Shown here piece by piece: positions 30,801 to 36,389 of a stretch of DNA of 36,389 nucleotides (position 1 is its first letter; each line of letters starts with the position of its first letter). The position numbers and the translations under genes were made by a program. The stretch comes from Halorubrum ezzemoulense DSM 17463. Its GTDB lineage: Archaea > Halobacteriota > Halobacteria > Halobacteriales > Haloferacaceae. The stretch spans positions 1-36,389 of the forward strand of contig NZ_NEDJ01000031.1 of the NCBI RefSeq assembly GCF_002114285.1. Reading direction: 5' to 3'. Below the pieces are notes generated by a model. The model saw only the letters and a program-made list of their open reading frames with translations. It did no database searches and was not told where the DNA came from.

Positions 30801-30808
30801 ACTTATAC
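30801..30808 (+). promoter_or_regulatory. TATA box of the PH-domain operon
   Basis: ACTTATAC is centred about 27 nt before an ATG at 30832, which opens an 11-codon upstream ORF, and 59 nt before the PH-protein ATG at 30864. Confidence 0.6.
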
Positions 30809-30831
30809 GTCGGGGGGAACAAGCCGCGGAC

Positions 30832-30867
30832 ATGACACACGGACACGCGACGGGGGACCGTCGATGA
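30832..30867 (+). CDS. Possible leaderless 11-codon upstream ORF
   Basis: ATG 30832 begins at the predicted transcription start and reads MTHGHATGDRR before TGA 30865-30867. That stop overlaps the ATG (30864) of the following PH-domain gene as ATGA, an arrangement typical of translational coupling. It may be a leader peptide or a device to bring ribosomes to the next gene. Coding is not proven. Confidence 0.4.
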   Translation: MTHGHATGDRR

Positions 30868-31328
30868 CGGCACAGACGCTCCATCCCCGAGTCCAGGTCG
30901 TGTGGGTCCTCCGCGCGGTGCTGCTGTCTGCGCTCGTCACCGCTCCCTTCGTCGGCGGCGCGTACTTCGAGTACCTCCCGCGGTGGGCACCGGTCGCCGT
31001 CGGGGGGGTCGTCCTGACGCTCACCGTCGCCCACGCGCTGTTGCGGTACCGACGCTGGAGCTACGAGATCCGCGAGGACGCGATCTACCTCGACCGCGGG
31101 GTGGTCACGCAGGTCCGGACGACGGTACCGCTGGTGCGGATCCAACACGTCGACTCCCGCCGCGGTCCGGTCGAACGGACGGTCGGGCTCGCCTCCTGCG
31201 TGGTGTACACCGCCGGATCGCGGGGCGCGGACGTGCGGATCCCGGGACTCACGCCGGACGGCGCGAGCGACCTCCGCGAGGAGTTGAAGCGGCTGGCGAT
31301 CCGCGCCGACGGGGAGGACGCGGTGTGA
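30864..31328 (+). CDS. PH domain-containing membrane protein (YdbS-like, bPH_2/DUF304)
   Basis: This 154-residue protein has two N-terminal membrane helices (about 15-34 and 40-60) followed by one bacterial-PH domain (bPH_2): RRWSYEIREDAIYLDRGVVTQVRTTVPLVRIQHVDSRRGPVERTVGLASCVVYTAGS. This is the YdbS layout; YdbS and YdbT are membrane proteins of unclear function, linked in Bacillus to resistance to antimicrobial compounds. The next gene is YdbT-like and overlaps by 4 bp (GTGA), so they likely act together. ATG 30864 is favoured by family length; an upstream ATG at 30726 precedes the promoter. Confidence 0.85.
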   Translation: MTAQTLHPRVQVVWVLRAVLLSALVTAPFVGGAYFEYLPRWAPVAVGGVVLTLTVAHALLRYRRWSYEIREDAIYLDRGVVTQVRTTVPLVRIQHVDSRRGPVERTVGLASCVVYTAGSRGADVRIPGLTPDGASDLREELKRLAIRADGEDAV

Positions 31329-33325
31329 AGCTGGCGCCGCAGTCGGTCCCGTACCGCGCGCTCCAGAAGGCGGCCGGGACCGCCGTCGCGCTGTTCGTGA
31401 TCGTGAACAGCGGCGGCTTCGGGCTCCCGTTGGCGGTCGGCGGGGGCGCCGCCATCCTCCTCGTCACGTTCGCCTACGAGGTCGCGTACTACCGCCGGTT
31501 CGAGTACGTCCTCACCGAGGACACGCTCGACATTTCCTCCGGCGTCATCTCGCGACGCGAGCGAGAGATCCCGTACCGGCGGATCCAGAACGTCGACGTG
31601 AGCCGCGGCGTGATTCAGCGGGCGATCGGCGTCGCCGCGGTCGACTTAGAGACCGCCGGCGGCTCCAGCACCGAGGGGTCGATCCGCTTCGTCACGCCCG
31701 ACGAGGCGACGCGGCTCCAGCGCGAAGTCCAGCGCCGGAAGTCCGGACGCGCCAGCCGAGACGACGACGCCGAGGCGTCGGGGACCGACGCCGACGCGGT
31801 CGACCCCGGTGGAGACGACGCGTTCGGCCCCGACGAGGAAGTGTTGTTCGCCATCTCGCCCGGCGAGCTCGCCATGGTCGGCGCGCTGTCGTTCGACGGG
31901 CGCCTGATCGGGCTGCTGGCGTTCCTCAGCTCCGGGTCGTTCCCGGTGCTGTCGAGCTTCCTGCCGGAGACCTCGGCCGCCGCGCTGACCGCGACCGCGA
32001 TCGTCGGGGTCGCGGCCCTCTTCATCGCGTCGTGGCTCATCGGCGCGGGCGTCGCCTTCTCGAACTACTACGGGTTCCGGCTCTCGCGGGCCGGCGACGA
32101 ACTGCGCTACGAACGCGGGCTGTTCCGGCGATACAGCGGGTCGATCCCGACGGAGAAGATCCAGGCGCTGCGGATCACCGACAACCCCGCCAAGCGCGCG
32201 CTCGGCTACGCGAGCCTCTCTATCGAGACGGCGGGATACGCCCCCGGACAGGGGAGCGAGTCGGGCAACCAGTCCGCCGTCCCGATCGCCGCCACCGACC
32301 GCGTCTACCGGCTCGCACACGAGGTCGAGTCGTTCGGGACGCCGGAGTTCAACCGCCCGCCGAAGCGGATCCGCTGGCGGTACGTCATCCGGTACACGCT
32401 GATCGTCGGCGTCCTCACCGGGATCGCGTACGGCGTGAACTGGTACGTGTCGCCGTCGATCCCCTGGTACGGGGCGGCCGCCCTCCTCCTCGCCGTCCCG
32501 CCCGCGGCGCACCTGAAGTGGAAACACCGCGGCTACTGGGTCGGCGAGGACCACCTCCTCACGCGGAACGGGTTCTGGAGCCGGACCGTCGCCGTCGTCC
32601 CGTACTACCGGATCCAGAACGTGATCGACAGCCGGACCGTGTTCCAGCGCCGGTGGGGCGTGGCGACGATCGTCGCCGACACGGCGGGCACCGGTTCGCT
32701 GACCGGCAGCGACGCGGCCGCCGCCGACTTCGAGGTCGGCGAGGCCGAGGCGCTGAAGCAGACCCTCACCGAGCGCCTCGCGACCGCCGGCGCGGCCCGC
32801 CGAAGCGACGGGGCCGACTCCTTCGAATGGCTCGACGGCGACGACGGGGGAGAGGACGGAGTCGACGAGACGGACGGAAGCGTCGAGAGTCGCACAGAGG
32901 AGGGGAAGCCCGCCGAAGACGAGGAGCCCCCTGGAGGCGAGAAGCCCGCGGGAGACGAGAGGGGCGGCGTCGACGAGGGTGGCGTAGGGAGCGAGGACGC
33001 CGGCGACGAACCCGACGACGACGTGGTCGCCGACGCCGAGGCGGACGACGTTGCGAGCGAGGCGTCGTCCGAGGAGGACCTCGATATCCCCGAGGACGGC
33101 GTCGTCCGGCCCGACTTCTCGCCGAGCGATCGCGATTACTCGGAGCCCGCGGAACGGATCGACACCGGAGAGTACGCGGTCGACCAGAACCCGTCGGACG
33201 CCGACGTGGCGCACGGGCCGGGATCCGGCGAGGAGCGCGAGGCAGACGGAGACGCGGCGGACGGCGATCGCGACATCGCGGACGGCGACCGCGACGGGGA
33301 GGGCGAGACTCCAGACGACCGCTGA
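31325..33325 (+). CDS. Multi-PH-domain membrane protein (YdbT-like) with long acidic tail
   Basis: This 666-residue protein starts at GTG overlapping the previous gene. Three bPH_2 units can be seen, each after a pair of membrane helices: FEYVLTEDTLDISSGVISRREREIPYRRIQNVDVSRG, then YGFRLSRAGDELRYERGLFRRYSGSIPTEKIQALRI, then GYWVGEDHLLTRNGFWSRTVAVVPYYRIQNVIDSR. The RIQNV-type motif recurs. An acidic linker lies after the first unit (about 140-175). From about 495 the last 170 residues are Asp/Glu/Gly-rich and low complexity, absent from bacterial YdbT as I know it. Together with the YdbS-like protein it may act at the membrane surface; the role is unknown. Confidence 0.85.
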   Translation: MKLAPQSVPYRALQKAAGTAVALFVIVNSGGFGLPLAVGGGAAILLVTFAYEVAYYRRFEYVLTEDTLDISSGVISRREREIPYRRIQNVDVSRGVIQRAIGVAAVDLETAGGSSTEGSIRFVTPDEATRLQREVQRRKSGRASRDDDAEASGTDADAVDPGGDDAFGPDEEVLFAISPGELAMVGALSFDGRLIGLLAFLSSGSFPVLSSFLPETSAAALTATAIVGVAALFIASWLIGAGVAFSNYYGFRLSRAGDELRYERGLFRRYSGSIPTEKIQALRITDNPAKRALGYASLSIETAGYAPGQGSESGNQSAVPIAATDRVYRLAHEVESFGTPEFNRPPKRIRWRYVIRYTLIVGVLTGIAYGVNWYVSPSIPWYGAAALLLAVPPAAHLKWKHRGYWVGEDHLLTRNGFWSRTVAVVPYYRIQNVIDSRTVFQRRWGVATIVADTAGTGSLTGSDAAAADFEVGEAEALKQTLTERLATAGAARRSDGADSFEWLDGDDGGEDGVDETDGSVESRTEEGKPAEDEEPPGGEKPAGDERGGVDEGGVGSEDAGDEPDDDVVADAEADDVASEASSEEDLDIPEDGVVRPDFSPSDRDYSEPAERIDTGEYAVDQNPSDADVAHGPGSGEEREADGDAADGDRDIADGDRDGEGETPDDR

Positions 33326-33353
33326 GGGGCGTGGCCCGCGCGGCCCCGCCCGC

Positions 33354-34499
33354 TCACTCGTCGAGGAGCTGTTGTGCGATCGTGTTGCGGAGCACTTCGC
33401 TCGTTCCCTCGTATATCTCCGAGAGCTTGGCGTCGCGGTAGAACCGCTCCGCGGGGAAGTCCTTGGTGTAGCCGTAGCCGCCGTGGATCTGGATGCCCTC
33501 GTTGGCGACCTCCCGGGCGATCTCCGAGGCGTACAGCTTCGCCTGCGCGGCCTCCTTGATGTAGTCCTCGTCGCGCATCTTCAGGTCGGCCGCCTCGTGC
33601 ATCAGCAGCTCCGCCGCGCGCGCCTTCGTGTCCATGTCGGCGAGCTTGTGCTGGATCGCCTGGAAGTCGGAAATGGGGCGGTCGAACTGTTCGCGCTGTT
33701 GGGCGTAGGATTTCGCCTCGTTAAGTGCCGCGCGCGCAATCCCGACCGACCGGGCCGCGATGGTGATGCGCCCGCCGTTGAGCGTCTTCAGCGCGTGGAC
33801 GAACCCGTCGCCCTCCTCGCCGAGCAGCCGGTCCTCGGGGATCCACATGTCGTCGAACCGGAGCTCCGCGGTCGGACATCCCTTGTCGCCGAGCTTGTCC
33901 TCCGTCCCCTCGACGATGAACCCGTCGTCCTCCTCGGGGCGCACGACGAACGAGGAGATGCCGTTCCGGCCGGCGTCGGGGTCGGTCTTGGCGAACAGGG
34001 TGACCGTGTCAGCGACGGAGCCGTTCGAGATCCAGAGCTTGCCGCCGTTCACGACGTAGCCGTCGCCGTCGCGTTCCGCGGTGGTCGACATCGCCGGCAC
34101 GTCGGAGCCGGCCTCCGCCTCCGAGAGGGCGAACGCGCCGATGTCCTCGGCGGTGTTTAACGCGGTGAGGTACTCCTGCTTCTGGGCCTCGTCGCCGAAC
34201 TCGTAGAGCATGTTGCCGGCCAGCGAGGTGTGGGCGGCGACGACCGTCCCGAGCCCGCCGGAGCCGCGGGAGATCTCTTCGAGCCCGATCGCGTAGCTGT
34301 GGTAGTCGAGGCCCGCGCCCTCGTACTCCACCGGGAACGGCATGCCCATGAGACCGAGGTCGGCCATCTTCTCGACCAGGTCGGCGGGGAACTCGTCGGT
34401 CTCGTCGATCTCGGCCGCGCGCGGAACGACCTCCTCGTCGACGAACTCCGCGACGGTGTCGCGTATCTGACGCTGCTCTTCGGTGAGCGTGAACTCCAT
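33354..34499 (-). CDS. Acyl-CoA dehydrogenase
   Basis: This 381-residue FAD enzyme has the complete family pattern: N-terminal EEQRQIRDTVAEFVDEEV, FALSEAEAGSDVPAM and WISNGSVAD around FAD, REQFDRPISDFQAIQHKLADM, IHGGYGYTKDFPAERFYRDAK, and catalytic Glu364 in IYEGTSE. It looks closer to short-chain/butyryl-CoA enzymes than the other copy at 10453, because of AHTSLAGNMLYEFG and the IYEGTSEV end, but specificity is inferred. TATA-like CGGCTAAGTC (minus strand, 34521-34530) lies about 27 nt from the ATG. It is convergent with the PH-domain gene, with only 28 bp between. Confidence 0.92.
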   Translation of the reverse strand: MEFTLTEEQRQIRDTVAEFVDEEVVPRAAEIDETDEFPADLVEKMADLGLMGMPFPVEYEGAGLDYHSYAIGLEEISRGSGGLGTVVAAHTSLAGNMLYEFGDEAQKQEYLTALNTAEDIGAFALSEAEAGSDVPAMSTTAERDGDGYVVNGGKLWISNGSVADTVTLFAKTDPDAGRNGISSFVVRPEEDDGFIVEGTEDKLGDKGCPTAELRFDDMWIPEDRLLGEEGDGFVHALKTLNGGRITIAARSVGIARAALNEAKSYAQQREQFDRPISDFQAIQHKLADMDTKARAAELLMHEAADLKMRDEDYIKEAAQAKLYASEIAREVANEGIQIHGGYGYTKDFPAERFYRDAKLSEIYEGTSEVLRNTIAQQLLDE

Positions 34500-34520
34500 A
34501 CCCGAGCCTTTGGCCGGGCG

Positions 34521-34530
34521 GACTTAGCCG
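34521..34530 (-). promoter_or_regulatory. TATA-like element of the second acyl-CoA dehydrogenase
   Basis: The minus strand reads CGGCTAAGTC, centred about 26 nt from the ATG at 34499. Confidence 0.5.
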
Positions 34531-34640
34531 TTTCCACACGATTGTACACGGGTCGTCGGTTCGTCGGAGCTGACGGGAGTCGAGTCGTGCGATTTCGGCC
34601 GCCCGTCCCGCGGTCGACGCCCGGCGGACGTTCCACGAGG

Positions 34641-34650
34641 GTTTTTATGC
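34641..34650 (+). promoter_or_regulatory. TATA box of the squalene/phytoene synthase gene
   Basis: GTTTTTATGC is centred about 31 nt before the ATG at 34677. Confidence 0.6.
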
Positions 34651-34676
34651 GTTGTGCCGTAAATACCGGCAACTGA

Positions 34677-35738
34677 ATGAGCGGACGAAAACACGGCCCC
34701 GGCGAGGCCGACCTCGAGTGGTGTCACGAGGCGGTCCAGGGGGTCTCGCGGACCTTCGCGCTGACTGTCGACGTGTTAGAGGAGCCGATGGCGTCGCAGA
34801 TCTGCGTCGGCTACCCCCTCTGCCGCGTCGCCGACACGGTCGAGGACGCGGGTCATATCCCGCCGGACGCCCAGAGCGACGTGTTGCGGACGTACCGGCG
34901 TTCGATCGATCCGGACGACGAGACGGACATCGCGGCGTTCCGCGCGTCGGTCGACGAGTGGCTGCCCGCGGAGCGCGACGACGATTGGACCGTCGTCGCC
35001 GAGGCGCCCACGATCGCTGCGACGTTCGAAGAGCTCGACCCGGAGGCCCAGGATGCCATCGTCCCGCCGGTGTTGGAGATGGTCGACGGGATGGCGATGT
35101 TCGTCGAGCGTCACGCGACCGAGGGCGGACTCCGCATCGACGACCGCGACGAGTTGGAACAGTACTGCTACTACGCGGCCGGCACCGTCGGCAACCTCAT
35201 CACGAACCTGCTCACCCGCGGCGACCTCACCGAGGAGCGCGCGACGCGACTGCGGGAGACCGCCGAGGAGTTCGGCCTCCGCCTCCGGCTCGTCAACGTC
35301 TCGAAGGACGTCTACGACGACTACACCGAGGAGAACAACGTCTACCTCCCTGCCGAGTGGCTCGAGGCCGAGGGCGTCGAGCAGGAGCGCGTTGTCCACC
35401 CCGAGAACCGCGAGTCGTCCGCGCGGGTCGTCGGCCAGACCGCGGACTACGCCCGCTCGTTCCTCGACGACGCGCAGGCGTACCTGGAGACGATGCCGCT
35501 GTCGAACGGGAACACGATGGAGGCGTGGACGGTCCCGTACCTGCTCGCGGTCGGTACCCTCCGAGAGCTCGGGAGCCGCCCGGAAGACGCGCTCACCGAG
35601 ACCGGCGTGAAGGTGTCCAGACAGGAGGTGTTCGCAGTGATGTCCGCGGCGAGCGACGTCGGCCGCGACTCGCTCGCGGAACTGCGCCAGACCATCGCCC
35701 GGACGCCGTTCCACCGCACGGTCGGCTCGGCGGACTGA
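34677..35738 (+). CDS. Squalene/phytoene synthase family protein (probable squalene synthase)
   Basis: This 353-residue prenyl-transfer enzyme has the two aspartate-rich Mg2+/diphosphate motifs: CRVADTVED (Asp53-Asp57) and NVSKDVYDDYTEE (Asp211, Asp214, Asp215). It also has VSRTFAL near the N-terminus and YCYYAAGTVGNLITNLL between the motifs. It joins two prenyl diphosphates head to head: farnesyl units to squalene or geranylgeranyl units to phytoene. Length above 340 and the SRTFALTVDVLEEPM opening suggest squalene synthase rather than CrtB. No carotenoid gene adjoins it. Squalene-type lipids occur in haloarchaeal membranes. Confidence 0.88.
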   Translation: MSGRKHGPGEADLEWCHEAVQGVSRTFALTVDVLEEPMASQICVGYPLCRVADTVEDAGHIPPDAQSDVLRTYRRSIDPDDETDIAAFRASVDEWLPAERDDDWTVVAEAPTIAATFEELDPEAQDAIVPPVLEMVDGMAMFVERHATEGGLRIDDRDELEQYCYYAAGTVGNLITNLLTRGDLTEERATRLRETAEEFGLRLRLVNVSKDVYDDYTEENNVYLPAEWLEAEGVEQERVVHPENRESSARVVGQTADYARSFLDDAQAYLETMPLSNGNTMEAWTVPYLLAVGTLRELGSRPEDALTETGVKVSRQEVFAVMSAASDVGRDSLAELRQTIARTPFHRTVGSAD

Positions 35739-35754
35739 GCCGCCGCGCGTCGCC

Positions 35755-35771
35755 GCCGCTTTCGTTTTTCC
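35755..35771 (+). terminator. T-rich terminator between convergent genes
   Basis: A T-rich stretch with five T at 35765-35769 follows the squalene synthase stop by about 25 nt, in the 50-bp gap before the convergent helicase stop. Confidence 0.4.
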
Positions 35772-35788
35772 CCGGCATCCCTCGTCGC

Positions 35789-36389
35789 TCACAGCCGCGA
35801 CCGCGCCCGGGACACCGCGGGAACGCGCACGCCCGTCGTCTCCCCGAGCGCCTCGGCCGCGCTCAGCAGCCACTCCGCGCGCTCAACACGGGAGTCGAGG
35901 TCGCCCGGACCGATCCGGTACCGCTCGACCAGCTCCTCGACGGTCGCGCCCCCGATCCACTCGTCTAGGATGCGGGCGGTCTTCACCGACTCCAGCCACC
36001 CCTCGAAGTCGTCCGGGTCGGTCATGTCCGTCGTCAGCTGTGCGGCGTTGCTCCGGGCGAACTGGTAGATGTCGGCCCGCTCGGCGTTGCCGAGGTAGGT
36101 GTCCTGCATGTCCGGCGTGTCGCAGATCACCTCGAAGGCGGTGAGCGTCGTCGCCTCGGACAGGTCGGCCGCCGCGCGGAGGCCGGCGACGATCCGCTCG
36201 CCGGTCTCCGGGCGGACGTACTGCTTCGAGGTCGTCTCGCCGACCGCCGTCGCGACGAGGCGGTAGTCCTCGACCCCGCCCGTCTCCCGCGCGACCATCT
36301 CGGCCGCAACGAGATCGTCGACCGCGACGGCGACGGCGTCGGCGAGCCCGCCCGCCCCCGCCTCCCGCGCGTCGACCGTCCCCTCGAAC
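35789..36389 (-). CDS. hel308: Hel308-type DNA helicase (Ski2-like), C-terminal part, runs off the window
   Basis: Two hundred C-terminal residues lie in the window; the frame stays open to the edge, so the Met at 36298 is not the start. The sequence matches the Hel308 C-terminal region: LTAFEVICDTPDMQDTYLGN, then DDFEGWLESVKTARILDEWIGGATVEELVERYRIGPGDLDSRVERAEWLLSAAEAL. The last part is the helix-hairpin-helix-like domain that regulates unwinding, and the end keeps a basic VSRARSRL tail. Hel308 is a 3'-5' helicase acting at stalled replication forks. The RecA-like motor domains lie outside the window. Confidence 0.9.
   Translation of the reverse strand, partial: FEGTVDAREAGAGGLADAVAVAVDDLVAAEMVARETGGVEDYRLVATAVGETTSKQYVRPETGERIVAGLRAAADLSEATTLTAFEVICDTPDMQDTYLGNAERADIYQFARSNAAQLTTDMTDPDDFEGWLESVKTARILDEWIGGATVEELVERYRIGPGDLDSRVERAEWLLSAAEALGETTGVRVPAVSRARSRL

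Noticed and set aside
1..36389. tRNA or rRNA genes, insertion sequences, integrase or phage genes
   Set aside because: I saw no cloverleaf-type sequences, transposase motifs, att-like repeats or viral proteins; gene composition is uniform.

Overview
The window reads as chromosomal DNA of an extremely halophilic archaeon (class Halobacteria). The evidence is very high GC, strongly acidic proteins, Tat-type lipoproteins with Asp/Gly/Ser linkers, halocyanin, a fused CoxA-CoxC oxidase subunit, Bat-type HTH and TbsP/DUF5821 regulators, and a TATA-like box about 25-30 nt upstream of many start codons (leaderless transcripts). A Halorubrum-like genus is my guess only. I see no tRNA, rRNA, CRISPR array, IS element or phage gene. 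The content is mostly core metabolism with one repeat-like non-coding island.

Layout. 1-544: C-terminal part of a TbsP-family regulator whose reading frame breaks in G homopolymers. 587-4318: probable proline catabolism set (aldehyde dehydrogenase/P5C dehydrogenase, divergent Bat-like regulator, proline dehydrogenase), with a structured non-coding block at about 2987-3325. 4500-9478: five-gene branched-chain-type ABC importer (livJ-H-M-G-F). 9510-12235: RIO-like kinase, acyl-CoA dehydrogenase and a possible PD-(D/E)XK-fold protein. 12383-21366: a respiration-rich stretch with halocyanin, Cox subunit IV, the coxB-coxAC operon and a divergent four-helix membrane protein. It is interleaved with thiaminase-family tenA, a GNAT/Zn-ribbon protein, an NAD-dependent epimerase and a 46-residue membrane microprotein. 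21410-26636: RND/MMPL exporter plus COG1361 surface protein, facing a TetR regulator across a shared operator. 26697-36389: HD hydrolase, CDF metal exporter, DUF2071 protein, glutamate dehydrogenase, two bacterial-PH-domain membrane proteins, a second acyl-CoA dehydrogenase, squalene/phytoene synthase and the C-terminus of a Hel308 helicase.

How the genes fit together. Proline dehydrogenase and the aldehyde dehydrogenase would convert proline to glutamate, and glutamate dehydrogenase could pass it to 2-oxoglutarate. The Liv importer would bring in amino acids or related solutes, and acyl-CoA dehydrogenases could act on branched-chain or fatty acyl-CoA. Electrons would end at the aa3-type oxidase, plausibly through halocyanin. 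I found no convincing new multi-gene system. The items most worth checking are the inverted-repeat island with inward-facing TATA boxes, the tandemly duplicated kinase promoter, the leaderless 11-codon upstream ORF coupled to the PH-domain operon, the G-tract frameshift, and unusual residues in the oxidase.
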